64,000 nucleotides of DNA, taken from the NCBI GenBank assembly GCA_027077795.1, contig JALWTT010000009.1:62001-126000 (forward strand). Reading direction: 5' to 3'. Every line of letters begins with the position of its first letter. Positions within the stretch are counted from its first letter, which is position 1. Made by a program: the position numbers and the translations under genes. This stretch comes from Thermotogaceae bacterium. GTDB taxonomy: Bacteria; Thermotogota; Thermotogae; Thermotogales; Thermotogaceae. Of this stretch, positions 48,845 to 57,952 are shown in pieces. The notes below the pieces were generated by a model. It worked only from the letters and a program-made list of their open reading frames with translations. It was not told the origin of the DNA and made no database searches.

Positions 48845-50902
48845 TCACTTATGTTTCACATTTTCGAGGAGTGGAGGGATCGTGAGAATGGTGAAAACAG
48901 TTCCAAGTGCTATTCCGGTGCTCATCAGAAAGCCAAGCCTAGCATAGAGCGCTAGGGGTGATAACAGAAGAGTTGCGAATCCAATGGATAGCCCCAGAGA
49001 GTTGCTTATAATAACCCCCACGATTTCTTTTACAACCCTGTCCATGGACTTCATCTTCACGTATTTGCTCGTGAAGTGTATCGCATAGTCTATCACGAGC
49101 CCCATCAAAAGGCCCGCAACGATAACGGTTGAAATCTCAAGAGGTATGTTGAAAATCGCCATGATTATGAAGTTCGAAAGGCTTGTCAAAATCACGGGAA
49201 TGGTGGACAAAAGAGCCAAGAAGAATCTCCTGAAAACTCCTAAAAGTAGAAGAAATATGAACAGAAATGATAAGGATAAGGAGATCACTTGACTTTTCAC
49301 AATGCCACTGTTCATCTTGATCATATCGACGACGGGTCCTGTTACCTTGTACTTATAACCATACTTTTCCATGATCTTATCTATCTTTGACAGGAGTTCT
49401 CCGACTCTGATCGTCCCGGTGTAAGGCGTCTTTATCATCATCTTTACATATCCCTTTCTGATCATTCCCGAAAGGTCGGAATACCTTTCTGATAGTAGCT
49501 GGAGTATGGGAAGGGGAATGTGAAATTCATCGGCTATGTCTAGAGCGCTCATCACACCACTGACACCTTCTAATTTCTCGAGACCTCTTTCAATCTCTCT
49601 CAATTTTTTTTGATCTTCCATCGTGAATGAACCCTTCTTTTTTAACTCCAAGTACATTGGGAGCGTCCATCCAAAGTATCTATTTGACACTTCAGAAGCT
49701 ATACGAACCTTTGAAGTCCTCCTGAAATAAGAATACTCATCCATGTTCACCTTCACCCACTCGAATGTCAATGAAAAGGCAGTGATAACCAAGGCTATAA
49801 CCATGTAGGCCGCTACTCGCCATGAATTTCCAAATTTGGGCTTAAAGTTGAGCATTCTCTTCCTGATCCTGTGAACATCGAGTAGGGATACCACCGGTAC
49901 CATGAGATACATACTTGAAAGAGCACTGAGCATCACACCTGCAGCCACAAGTATCCCCAACTCTCGAAATCCTTTCATGGGAGTAAAAGCGAAAGAGAGA
50001 AAGGCAACGGCGGTTGTTATCGCAGAGAGAAGAATCGGGACCTTTTCACTGTTCAGTGCCTTTTGCACTGCTTCCCTGAGAGGGCTATTCCTCCTGTATC
50101 CCACGTATCTATCCAGAAAATGTAGCCCATACGATGAGCTTATGATTATCACGAATATTCCAACGGTCGCGGTCAGTATGTTCATCGATATGTGGAAAAA
50201 CGCCGCTATCTCGTAAGTCCAGATCACAGATATCACGGATATAAGCGGGGGGAGAATAGCTGCGATCACATTTCCAAGGCGCAAGAGGTATACCAACCAT
50301 ATCATTCCAAAGAGTATGGGCGGATACAGAAAGGCTAGTATCTTGACAGAGTGATTTATTTCAAGGTCAACCACCGGTTCACCTGTCATATAGATGTCAA
50401 AGTCGTTTTTAAGCACATTCAAATTCCCTTCTATTTCCTCCACGATTTCAGGCGAATACTTCTCATCAACTTCTATTGCAAATGAAACAACGCTTCCATC
50501 ACTACTTATGAGGTTATCAACGTACAGCTTGTTCCTCAATATCTGACGGGAGATCTCAGATATCGAACGATTTGGAAAATAAGGGACACTTTTCATGTTA
50601 ACCCCGAACCCGATATTTACCTTTTCAGCGTCCAAGATCGAATCTACCTTCACAACACCTGGAATTTTGGATATCGAGTCCTTCGCATAAAAAAGCTCCC
50701 TTATGATACGATCTGTAAATATGTCCCCATTCTTTTTCTTGAAAATAACCAGTATAGTTTGACTCCTTTTCTCGGAAGGTTTTCCCCCCATGACCTCTTC
50801 CCCGGAGGATACTATTTTCACGCTGGAGAGCATCGGTACGAGGCCTAGGATTGTGAACAAGAGTAAGCTACCGATGGTGAACAAAGCTTTTCTTCTGTCC
50901 AA
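48845..50902 (-). CDS. RND-superfamily (MMPL-type) exporter
   Basis: The 685-residue protein has the RND half-duplicated architecture: one N-terminal helix, a periplasmic loop, five helices (about residues 190-340: FLYPPILFGMIWLVYLL ... PILLSAITTAVAFLSFAF), a second loop and five C-terminal helices (SLSLSFLFIFLLLLGVFRRF, VIVAGLLMGLVIDYAIHFTS). It looks like the MMPL/HpnN group that moves lipids or hydrophobic compounds by proton motive force. Start is TTG 50902 behind AAAGGGGG. No partner membrane-fusion protein is adjacent. Confidence 0.9.
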   Translation of the reverse strand: MDRRKALFTIGSLLLFTILGLVPMLSSVKIVSSGEEVMGGKPSEKRSQTILVIFKKKNGDIFTDRIIRELFYAKDSISKIPGVVKVDSILDAEKVNIGFGVNMKSVPYFPNRSISEISRQILRNKLYVDNLISSDGSVVSFAIEVDEKYSPEIVEEIEGNLNVLKNDFDIYMTGEPVVDLEINHSVKILAFLYPPILFGMIWLVYLLRLGNVIAAILPPLISVISVIWTYEIAAFFHISMNILTATVGIFVIIISSSYGLHFLDRYVGYRRNSPLREAVQKALNSEKVPILLSAITTAVAFLSFAFTPMKGFRELGILVAAGVMLSALSSMYLMVPVVSLLDVHRIRKRMLNFKPKFGNSWRVAAYMVIALVITAFSLTFEWVKVNMDEYSYFRRTSKVRIASEVSNRYFGWTLPMYLELKKKGSFTMEDQKKLREIERGLEKLEGVSGVMSALDIADEFHIPLPILQLLSERYSDLSGMIRKGYVKMMIKTPYTGTIRVGELLSKIDKIMEKYGYKYKVTGPVVDMIKMNSGIVKSQVISLSLSFLFIFLLLLGVFRRFFLALLSTIPVILTSLSNFIIMAIFNIPLEISTVIVAGLLMGLVIDYAIHFTSKYVKMKSMDRVVKEIVGVIISNSLGLSIGFATLLLSPLALYARLGFLMSTGIALGTVFTILTIPPLLENVKHK

Positions 50903-51008
50903 TAGAATTACCCCCTTTCGAAATATTTTACATCAAATTATTCTGCGGAAAATCCTTGAAAAGCCCGAGTCGACCCTGTAGAACCCTAGATGTACTATGT
51001 AGCGAGGA

Positions 51009-51683
51009 TCATCCCCGAGGATTTATCAAGCGTGTGAGGTATATGAACGGGGTGTCAACAACGGCTACTATGAATTTGAACAGATATGTAGTCAGCAGGA
51101 TGGACCAAAAAGTTCCGGAATTGACCAATCCCACAAACGCTATCGTCGTGAAAATAACGGAATCTATGAGTTGGGATACCATGGTCGATGCGTTGTTTCT
51201 CAGCCAAAGGTGCTTTCCTTTTGTCTTTTCTTTCCAAAAATGGAACGCCCAGACGTCATGCATTTGAGCGGTTATATAAGCTGTTAGGGAAGCAAAGGTG
51301 ATTCTTGGAAGCATCGAAAAAATTGCTTTCAGGTGCTCCTGAGAGAAATCCTCTGGGGAGGGCTTGAAAAGAAGTGCGAGCTGCATCCACGCGGTAGCAA
51401 CGATGAGCATAGAAAATCCAAGCCACACGGCTTTCTTGGCATCCTTTTTTCCATAATATTCACTGAGGATATCGGTTGCGAAGAAGTTACTGGCATATAT
51501 TATGTTTCCCAAGGTTGCCGTCATTCCGAAGAGCTTTACAAATTTAACAACTTGTATGTTGCAAACTATGGAGCTCATCACCACGACGGCATAAAGCCCC
51601 ACCTTTCCGAAGAGTTTGTACATGATAAGAACCATCGACAAGTCGGCTATCATGAATACAAACCACAGCAGTTCATTACTCAT
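51009..51683 (-). CDS. yhhQ: YhhQ/VUT-family queuosine precursor transporter
   Basis: The 224-residue membrane protein has about six helices and the family motifs IIYASNFFATDILSEYYGKK, RITFASLTAYITAQMHDVWA and NNASTMVSQLIDSVIFTTIAF. YhhQ imports 7-cyano-7-deazaguanine (preQ0) or preQ1 for tRNA queuosine; the exact substrate here is inferred. ATG 51683 follows GAGGTGATGAG. The MMPL gene starts 106 bases downstream and may be co-transcribed. Confidence 0.88.
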   Translation of the reverse strand: MSNELLWFVFMIADLSMVLIMYKLFGKVGLYAVVVMSSIVCNIQVVKFVKLFGMTATLGNIIYASNFFATDILSEYYGKKDAKKAVWLGFSMLIVATAWMQLALLFKPSPEDFSQEHLKAIFSMLPRITFASLTAYITAQMHDVWAFHFWKEKTKGKHLWLRNNASTMVSQLIDSVIFTTIAFVGLVNSGTFWSILLTTYLFKFIVAVVDTPFIYLTRLINPRG

Positions 51684-51725
51684 CTCATCACCTCAAGCTG
51701 ATTATTCTATCAGATTCCAGTTTTC

Positions 51726-51754
51726 TTGATCTAAGGCTTCTGCTGACATATAAT
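51726..51754 (+). promoter_or_regulatory. glgA operon promoter
   Basis: TTGATC and TATAAT are separated by 17 bases, with the -10 box about 20 bases before the glgA start. It probably drives the whole glgA-to-56336 operon. Confidence 0.75.
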
Positions 51755-51775
51755 CATCCTCAGGGGGTGATTCGA

Positions 51776-53248
51776 GTGAAAGTGGCAATAGCTTCATATG
51801 AAGTTTATCCTTTTGCAAAGGTAGGAGGGTTGGCTGATGTTGTTGGATCTCTTCCAAAAGCATTGGGAGGATTGGAAGAGATCGATGAGATAGTGGTTTT
51901 GATGCCCAAACACAAGGTAGTTGAGAGTAATGCGAAGAAATACGGATATACAGTGGAGCCCGTTAAAGGTGGCATACCGCTACCTATTCTCAAAACCAAT
52001 GAGAAATTTGATATATTCAAAAGTACACTTCCAGGTTCAGATGTTCCTGTTTACATGGTGGCTAATGACCATTATTACTCTTCTGAAAAAGTCTATGAGG
52101 GTCCCGATCCGGCAGAACCCGAAATTTTCTTCTCCGCAGCCATAATGTACGCGCTCAAAGAGCTGAGCTTCAAACCAGATGTTTTACACGTGAACGATTG
52201 GCACACCTCTCTCGTTCCCGTTTATCTGAAAACCCTGTTCAGGGATGATCCATTCTTCAAAGGCACCGCGACTGTTTTGACACTCCACAACATAGGTGCA
52301 CCGTATCAAGGGAGAGTGGACAGATCTTACATGGAATTCGCCGGACTGCCGGATTACCTGTACAACATAGATGGTTTGGAGTTCTACGGACAGATAAACC
52401 TCCTGAAAGGAGGGATCCTGTTCTCAGATGTGATAAGCACGGTGAGCCCCACTTACGCTCAGGAGATTCAAACAGAAGAGCTTGGAAACGGCCTGGAGGG
52501 AATCTTAAGGGTCAGATCCTCTGACCTTTATGGGATACTGAATGGGATAGACCCAGCGATGTACGATGAACTCCTTGAAAATGTGGGATACAAAACATTT
52601 GGAAAGGAAGATTTGGAGAAGAAGAAAGAGGACAAAAAGCTTTTTAGGGATGAGATGAACCTTTCAGAGAGCAATTCTCCCATTATTGGGATGATAACAA
52701 GGCTGGTCAACCAGAAAGGGCTAGACCTGGTCTACGATGTGGCGGATTACATGGTGCTCCTTGGAGCTCAACTCGTCGTTCTCGGAACAGGCGATCCAAA
52801 ATACGAAGAGATGTTCAAAGAGATGGAGAAAAAATACCCTGGAAAAGTGAAAGCAAATATAACGTTTAACAACGAGCTTGCCGCGAAGATCTATGCATCA
52901 TCGGATATGTTCTTGATGCCGTCTAGATATGAGCCGTGCGGTCTGGGACAAATGTTCGCGATGAGGTATGGAACGGTTCCGGTGGTCAGGTACACAGGAG
53001 GCTTGGCAGATTCCGTTGAAGAATATAATCCAGAAACGGGGAAAGGAACAGGCTTTGGCTTCGAGCCATATGATTCGGCGCATCTTCTCAAAGCTGTTGC
53101 AAAGGCCGTGTTCTTCTACAACCAGCCCAAACATTGGGATAGAATAGTCAGGAGTGCGATGAACCAAGACTTCAGTTGGAACAGGTCTGCTGGAGAATAT
53201 TTGAAGCTCTACAAAGCAGCCCTTTCAAAGGTCAGAGGAGGGATATGA
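51776..53248 (+). CDS. glgA: Glycogen synthase (GT5)
   Basis: The 490-residue enzyme extends alpha-1,4-glucan from ADP- or UDP-glucose. Visible are the N-terminal substrate site YEVYPFAKVGGLADVVGSLP, the DVLHVNDWHTSLVPVYL segment, the acceptor region and the C-terminal GMITRLVNQKGLDLV and PSRYEPCGLGQMFAMRYGTV with PVVRYTGGLADSV. GTG 51776 was chosen because GGGGGTGA lies five bases upstream. It leads an operon into galT with the stop and start adjacent. No branching enzyme or GlgC is in the window. Confidence 0.97.
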   Translation: MKVAIASYEVYPFAKVGGLADVVGSLPKALGGLEEIDEIVVLMPKHKVVESNAKKYGYTVEPVKGGIPLPILKTNEKFDIFKSTLPGSDVPVYMVANDHYYSSEKVYEGPDPAEPEIFFSAAIMYALKELSFKPDVLHVNDWHTSLVPVYLKTLFRDDPFFKGTATVLTLHNIGAPYQGRVDRSYMEFAGLPDYLYNIDGLEFYGQINLLKGGILFSDVISTVSPTYAQEIQTEELGNGLEGILRVRSSDLYGILNGIDPAMYDELLENVGYKTFGKEDLEKKKEDKKLFRDEMNLSESNSPIIGMITRLVNQKGLDLVYDVADYMVLLGAQLVVLGTGDPKYEEMFKEMEKKYPGKVKANITFNNELAAKIYASSDMFLMPSRYEPCGLGQMFAMRYGTVPVVRYTGGLADSVEEYNPETGKGTGFGFEPYDSAHLLKAVAKAVFFYNQPKHWDRIVRSAMNQDFSWNRSAGEYLKLYKAALSKVRGGI

Positions 53249-54256
53249 ATGCCTGAACTCAGGAAGGACCCGGTCATAAAAAGATGGGTGATAATAGCCA
53301 CAGAACGGGCCAAAAGGCCTCATGATTTCAAAAGGGAAAAGGAAGAGATAAAAGCGGGATTTTGCCCGTTCGATTACGGTAACGAGCACACAACACCAGC
53401 TGAAATAATGGCTTTCAGGCCACCCGACACCGAACCAAACACTCCAGGTTGGTGGGTAAGGGTAGTTCCAAACAAGTTTCCAGCTTTGGATCCAAATCTT
53501 GATCTTGAGAGATATGGCGTTGGGATGTACGATGCAATGAGTGGATTCGGACATCACGAGGTTATCATCGAAACACCTGATCATTTCGCGACTCTGGCAA
53601 CCCTTGAATACAAGCAAGTAGAAGAAGTGATATGGGCGTACAAATTGAGGTACAATGCCCTCGCAAAGGACGAGAGAGTTAAGTATGTTCTGATCTTCAA
53701 AAACCATGGCAGAGATGCTGGGGCGTCTCTTCAGCACACACATAGCCAGCTCATAGCCCTTCCCATAGTTCCGAAGAGAGTCGAAGAAGAGCTCCAAGGA
53801 TCAAAAGAATACTATGATTACAAAGAAAGATGCGTTTTTTGCGATATGATAAGGGAGGAAAAGAGGGATAAAGAGAGGATAGTGGAGGAGAATGAGCACT
53901 TCATAGCTTTTGAACCATTCGCGTCGAGATTTCCTTTTGAGACATGGATACTACCAAAAAAGCACAGCCATGATTTTGGAGGTATAGATGAAGAGGAGAT
54001 AAAGTCACTCTCAAAGATTCTCAAGAACTCCCTTTATAGAATATATGTGGCGCTCGATAATCCGCCGTACAACATGATGATACACACCGCTCCGACGAGT
54101 GGAGAGGGGAAAAGTTACTACCACTGGCACATAGAGATTGTTCCCCGTTTGACAAAGGTTGCCGGGTTCGAATGGGGTTCAGGATTTTACATAAACCCAA
54201 CTCCCCCTGAGAATGCCGCTAAATTTCTCAGGGAGACTGAGATAAAGGAGGAGTGA
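53249..54256 (+). CDS. galT: Galactose-1-phosphate uridylyltransferase family protein
   Basis: The 335-residue HIT-superfamily protein has the GalT pattern: KDPVIKRWVIIATERAKRPH, a zinc-site-like CPFD, FKNHGRDAGASLQHTHSQLI carrying the nucleophilic H-x-H, and late HWHIEIVPRLTK. It normally exchanges UDP-glucose and galactose 1-phosphate; some thermophile relatives act as ADP-glucose phosphorylase, which its place after glgA would also suit. ATG 53249 is directly after the glgA stop. Confidence 0.9.
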   Translation: MPELRKDPVIKRWVIIATERAKRPHDFKREKEEIKAGFCPFDYGNEHTTPAEIMAFRPPDTEPNTPGWWVRVVPNKFPALDPNLDLERYGVGMYDAMSGFGHHEVIIETPDHFATLATLEYKQVEEVIWAYKLRYNALAKDERVKYVLIFKNHGRDAGASLQHTHSQLIALPIVPKRVEEELQGSKEYYDYKERCVFCDMIREEKRDKERIVEENEHFIAFEPFASRFPFETWILPKKHSHDFGGIDEEEIKSLSKILKNSLYRIYVALDNPPYNMMIHTAPTSGEGKSYYHWHIEIVPRLTKVAGFEWGSGFYINPTPPENAAKFLRETEIKEE

Positions 54257-54261
54257 TCGTT

Positions 54262-54543
54262 GTGGAGGTTCTAAAAGTCAGCTCGAACTCTAACCCCAAC
54301 AAAGTCGCAGGGGCAATAGCCGGCGCTGTTGGGAAAAACGGGAAAGTCGAGATACAAGCCATAGGTGCTGGAGCGGTGAACCAAGCTGTCAAAGCCATAG
54401 CGATAGCCAGGAGGTTCGTTGCGGAAAACGGCGGTGACCTCTACATGGTTCCTGGATTCATAGACGTGATCATAGAGGGTCAAAGGCGAACCGGGCTTTC
54501 CATTAAGGTGTACCTCTCGGAGGGGAAGCTCGTTGAGGAGTGA
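54262..54543 (+). CDS. spoVS: SpoVS-family protein
   Basis: The 93-residue protein closely follows the SpoVS pattern: EVLKVSSNSNPNKVAGAIAG, QAIGAGAVNQAVKAIAIARR and VPGFIDVIIEGQRRTGLSIK. In spore formers it affects coat assembly; here, with no sporulation genes in view, it must have another, unknown role, probably as a small Alba-like binding protein. GTG 54262 follows AAGGAGGAG. It is coupled to both neighbours. Confidence 0.92.
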   Translation: MEVLKVSSNSNPNKVAGAIAGAVGKNGKVEIQAIGAGAVNQAVKAIAIARRFVAENGGDLYMVPGFIDVIIEGQRRTGLSIKVYLSEGKLVEE

Positions 54544-54788
54544 TGGATCGGACACTGGAGGAGATAGTCAGCGCTTGCTTACTGGATAGCAGAATCCGAG
54601 ATCTAGTTGAAAGCATAGCTTCCATGGATGAAAAGAAAAGGGAGGAATTCAGAAGAAAAATGGGCATCTATTTCGCTGGAAAATCAGCGGAAGTTGATGT
54701 TCAAGCATATAGATTTTACAAGATAGTCCTTGAAAAATACGATGAGATAATAAAGGAGGTGAGAAAACGTGAAAGAAGTGAAAGGTGA
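54543..54788 (+). CDS. Small helical protein of unknown function
   Basis: The 81-residue product is predicted mostly helical and highly charged (LEEIVSACLLDSRIRDLVES, MDEKKREEFRRKMGIYFAGK, then a basic tail VRKRERSER). No motif was recognised. ATG 54543 shares a base with the spoVS stop (TGATG), and its 3' end overlaps ridA by 20 bases, so it is translated as part of the glgA operon. Confidence 0.75.
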   Translation: MDRTLEEIVSACLLDSRIRDLVESIASMDEKKREEFRRKMGIYFAGKSAEVDVQAYRFYKIVLEKYDEIIKEVRKRERSER

Positions 54789-55143
54789 GGGACTCCCCAC
54801 TCCTGTTGGAGCGTATTCGATAGCTACTGTCTCGAATGGATTCGTTTTTCTCTCTGGCCAGATACCAATCAGGGATGGACAGGTTCATAAAGGTGAATTC
54901 AAAGATCAAGTTAGAATTGTTCTGGAAAACTCGAAAAAAATCTTGGAAGCAGCTGGATCTTCTCTGAGCAAAGTGGTCAAAGTCACGGTGTTCATCAAAA
55001 ATATGGAAAGGTTTGCAGAATTGAATGAAGTGTATTCCGAGTACTTCAACCCTCCCTACCCAGCTCGAGCAGTTGTAGAAGTATCAAAGCTTCCAAAGGA
55101 CGTGGATGTTGAAATAGAAATGATAGCGGAGGTGGGAGAATGA
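54769..55143 (+). CDS. ridA: RidA-family enamine/imine deaminase
   Basis: The 124-residue protein has the RidA signature: GVFLSGQIP-type strand (FVFLSGQIPIRDGQ), KKILEAAGSSLSKVVKVTVF, and FNPPYPARAVVEVSKLPKDV with the catalytic arginine in PARAVVEV. It removes reactive 2-aminoacrylate-type enamines released by PLP enzymes. GTG 54769 follows AAGGAGGTGAG. It overlaps both neighbours. Confidence 0.94.
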   Translation: MKEVKGEGLPTPVGAYSIATVSNGFVFLSGQIPIRDGQVHKGEFKDQVRIVLENSKKILEAAGSSLSKVVKVTVFIKNMERFAELNEVYSEYFNPPYPARAVVEVSKLPKDVDVEIEMIAEVGE

Positions 55144-56336
55144 GAAAGATCATATCGATTCTCGCGGCCTTTTTAGCTGTGTTAACCTACGCTTCCCTTT
55201 TGGATCATCTTCCTCAGAATTACACGAGCTTTACCTACATATACGACATTCAGAAACTCTATTCCACTTTCAAGAAGGTGCCTCTTGGCCAAGCTCTCAT
55301 GAGCGATTTAGGGCTGGAGGCTCTCATATCTTCTATGTTGGAAACGTATGAGATTGATCCAAACTCGTTGAGTACCGTTAAAGAAAGCTTATTTGTCGGG
55401 GATGAAAAGAGCAAGAGCTTCGTTTTTGCAATTGGGCCCGTTGAGAAGGCTCAGGATTTGGCGTATCTCATACAAAGCACCTTACAAACTATGACAGAGG
55501 GCAAAAGTTTGAACGTCAAAATCGATAACATGGAAAATTATCTAGTCATGTATAACGATGAAAAGTATTTCGATGGTTTCATGAAAGGTGGGGGGAAGTA
55601 CGAAGATGATCAGCTCTTTCATAGGTCGGGAGCCGTTGGAATCGGGTATTCCAAGTACGACGGTTCAAAATCATTTTCCGTGGTGTACATATCGGGAAAT
55701 TGCATAGAGGCAGAGGTGAAGATTCTGTCAAAAGAGGCGATGCAATATCTGAAACCCTACAAAAAATTGTCTTCATCGGATCTTCCAAAAGGTGATGTCT
55801 TGGTTATATTGAATGCCGAGAATGTGAAAGGAATCATCGATAAGATCGAGCAAATAACTGGTCGGAGCGTACTAAGTGAGAAAGAAAAACAGGAGGTTCC
55901 AAAAAGTGGATATGTTGTGGCAGGTCTTGATGTAAACGACATAATTTCCTCTGCGATAGGAGAGAGCATGTCGGGGGCCACTCAGACCACGGAGGTTGCT
56001 ACACCAAACGGAGTGGTTCGAATAGAATCGAGTGAGCCTTTAGAGGAAAAAGCTGCGGAGAACTGCAAAAAAATCTCCAATCATGAGTATATGTGCGAAG
56101 GTATAATCATGAAGTTTCCAAATCCAAAGACAGCCATCTTGAACATGGGGAAAGAGCAGCCTTCTGGAAACGCCGGAAAACTTTTCAGCTCTTCTCAAAA
56201 CGGAAACGAATTCTTAGCTGTAGCCTGGGACATGTCGGGAGTCCTTCAATCCCTCGGACTCGATGTGAAATCCTACATGATGGTCAGAGGTTGGCTCGAT
56301 AAGGGCATCGTCAGGATCCACGCACAGCTCAAATGA
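55140..56336 (+). CDS. Exported protein of unknown function (DUF3352-like)
   Basis: The 398-residue product has a signal peptide (MRKIISILAAFLAVLTYASL) and a soluble body with DUF3352-like traits: SFTYIYDIQKLYSTFKKVPL, a KSFVFAIGPVEKAQDLAYLI strand-helix, and ending SYMMVRGWLDKGIVRIHAQL. Two cysteines (ENCKKI and YMCEG) could pair. It overlaps ridA by ATGA and is the last gene of the glgA operon, closed by a strong hairpin. Confidence 0.78.
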   Translation: MRKIISILAAFLAVLTYASLLDHLPQNYTSFTYIYDIQKLYSTFKKVPLGQALMSDLGLEALISSMLETYEIDPNSLSTVKESLFVGDEKSKSFVFAIGPVEKAQDLAYLIQSTLQTMTEGKSLNVKIDNMENYLVMYNDEKYFDGFMKGGGKYEDDQLFHRSGAVGIGYSKYDGSKSFSVVYISGNCIEAEVKILSKEAMQYLKPYKKLSSSDLPKGDVLVILNAENVKGIIDKIEQITGRSVLSEKEKQEVPKSGYVVAGLDVNDIISSAIGESMSGATQTTEVATPNGVVRIESSEPLEEKAAENCKKISNHEYMCEGIIMKFPNPKTAILNMGKEQPSGNAGKLFSSSQNGNEFLAVAWDMSGVLQSLGLDVKSYMMVRGWLDKGIVRIHAQLK

Positions 56337-56358
56337 GGGAGGCGAAAGCCTCCCTTTC
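56337..56358 (+). terminator. Terminator of the glgA operon
   Basis: A 7-bp stem (gggaggc / gcctccc) with a GAAA tetraloop is followed by TTTCTAT. It lies between two convergent genes and may serve both directions. Confidence 0.8.
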
Positions 56359-57323
56359 TATATCCTCACCACTCTTGTCAAATGCCTCGGACTTTCCAAA
56401 TTCACATTCTTTTTTCTGGCTATCTCAAGTCCTAAAAACTGAGCAAATATGGTCTGAACGAAAGAATCCTCGAAATTCTCCGATATTTTCTTTCTCAGAA
56501 TCACCTTCCCACCGTATGACTTAAGTTCATCCGCCAGTTTTCTCTCCTCTTCTCCATCCCCGTATATAACTATGTTAACACCATTTTCAACGAGGGATTT
56601 TGGACCATGTCTGTACTCAAAAGTTGAAAGCGCTTCAACAACTGTCAGAGACATCTCCTCAAGTTTTAAAGCTGCTTCTCTCGCAACTCCTTCATGCGGA
56701 CCTGTCCCCAAAAACACGTATCTTTTTCCATCTGAAAAATCAGCGGCAGCTTCTTCAAACTCTTTCATGATATTTTCTAGATTCTCCAATATGCCTTCAT
56801 AAACCTGCGACCTATCCACTCCAGCTAGCTTTTCTGCCGTCATCTGAAGCATCAAAACAATTGCATTGAAGGACTTCGTCATAACAACTGACCTTTCTCT
56901 CACGGGAACGACCACCGGAAGATTGACCACCTTCACCAAAGAACTATTCTCTTCTATTGTGATTCCGGCCGTTTTTATTCCGGCTTTCCTCAGAACCTCA
57001 GCTGCTTTCACGGTTTCTGTCGTCTCACCAGATCTTGACATGAGAACCGCTGTCCTGTTTCCACGCTTCGAAACAGATTGATCAAATGCGAACAAAATCT
57101 CACCAGCTGGAACGTCTTTAGACTCTATTCCAGTTAGCCCAGTCAGATACTTAGAAGCTATGATGGATATATAATGAGAAGATCCGCATCCCACAAAATA
57201 CACTATATCTGAGCCTTTCAGAAAGCTCGATAGCTTCTCATCCACTTTTTCTTCTTTCACCCAATCGTACACCTTTTTGATGTCCGTCAGATTTTCTCTT
57301 ATCTCCTTCTCAACTGGCAACAT
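56358..57323 (-). CDS. SIS-domain sugar-phosphate isomerase (AgaS/GlmS-isomerase-like)
   Basis: The 321-residue protein has two SIS domains: IVYFVGCGSSHYISIIASKYL with SRSGETTETVKA in the first, and YVFLGTGPHEGVAREAALKL with STFEYRHGPKSLVE in the second. This matches isomerase-only relatives of GlmS such as AgaS and FrlB, which isomerise or deglycate amino-sugar phosphates; no glutaminase domain is present. ATG 57323 follows GAGGAGGG. A 16-base palindrome just upstream suggests induction by its sugar. Confidence 0.9.
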   Translation of the reverse strand: MLPVEKEIRENLTDIKKVYDWVKEEKVDEKLSSFLKGSDIVYFVGCGSSHYISIIASKYLTGLTGIESKDVPAGEILFAFDQSVSKRGNRTAVLMSRSGETTETVKAAEVLRKAGIKTAGITIEENSSLVKVVNLPVVVPVRERSVVMTKSFNAIVLMLQMTAEKLAGVDRSQVYEGILENLENIMKEFEEAAADFSDGKRYVFLGTGPHEGVAREAALKLEEMSLTVVEALSTFEYRHGPKSLVENGVNIVIYGDGEEERKLADELKSYGGKVILRKKISENFEDSFVQTIFAQFLGLEIARKKNVNLESPRHLTRVVRI

Positions 57324-57341
57324 TGATCCCTCCTCATGTTC

Positions 57342-57357
57342 TGATCAAATTTGATCA
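57342..57357. promoter_or_regulatory. Palindromic operator before the SIS gene
   Basis: TGATCAAATTTGATCA is a perfect 16-base palindrome placed 18 bases before the start codon and overlapping the leader. It is a probable repressor site (LacI-, GntR- or ROK-type cannot be told apart). Confidence 0.6.
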
Positions 57358-57449
57358 ACTTTAATCATATCACACATCTCAGGTTTTCGATGAATTTGGT
57401 TGTGAAAGCTGAAAATGGAAAAATCCGGTGGTTTCCTGTTAAAAGTAAA

Positions 57450-57473
57450 AGCCCCCCACAAATGTGGGGGGCT
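57450..57473 (-). terminator. Terminator of the dnaK-hsp20 operon
   Basis: A long GC-rich stem (agccccccac / gtggggggct) with a 4-base loop follows the hsp20 stop. On the minus strand it is followed by TTTACTTTTAAC. Confidence 0.85.
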
Positions 57474-57491
57474 TCGTTCATTCCAAGCTCT

Positions 57492-57926
57492 TTACTCTAT
57501 CTCCACATCTATCACTTTTTTCTTCTCTTCTTCTTTCTTTGGGATGGTTATTGTCAGGACTCCGTTTTCAAACTTGGCTTTGATGCTCTCCGGGTCTACG
57601 TAATCTGGGAGTCTAAAGGCTCTATCAAATGCTCCATAGCTTCTTTCCACAACGTAGTAGTTCCTGTCCTTGTTCTCCCTCTCGAGTTTCTTTTCTCCGT
57701 GTATTCTCAACACACCATCCTCCACTGTGATCTTTACATCATCCTTCGTCATGCCAGGGGTTTCAACTTCGAGAACTACTGAATCGTTTGTCTCGTATGC
57801 ATCAACCATTGGGTAAAAAGCGCTCTCAATTCTTGAACCTTTGAAGAACTCGTTGAAGACTCTGTCAATTTCCCTTTGAAGTTCTCTCATTGGACTGAAG
57901 AAGTCATCTCTCCTTTCGATCAACAT
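57492..57926 (-). CDS. hsp20: Small heat-shock protein (Hsp20/alpha-crystallin)
   Basis: The 144-residue protein has an N-terminal arm starting RRDDFFSPMRELQREIDRVF, an alpha-crystallin domain (VDAYETNDSVVLEVETPGM, DDVKITVEDGVLRIHGEKK) and a C-terminal tail with GVLTITIPK. It holds unfolded proteins for DnaK. It follows dnaK by 26 bases, an uncommon pairing; no dnaJ or grpE is adjacent. A GC-rich terminator closes the operon. Confidence 0.95.
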   Translation of the reverse strand: MLIERRDDFFSPMRELQREIDRVFNEFFKGSRIESAFYPMVDAYETNDSVVLEVETPGMTKDDVKITVEDGVLRIHGEKKLERENKDRNYYVVERSYGAFDRAFRLPDYVDPESIKAKFENGVLTITIPKKEEEKKKVIDVEIE

Positions 57927-57952
57927 AGTCTCACCCCCTGATTCATCTTTTT

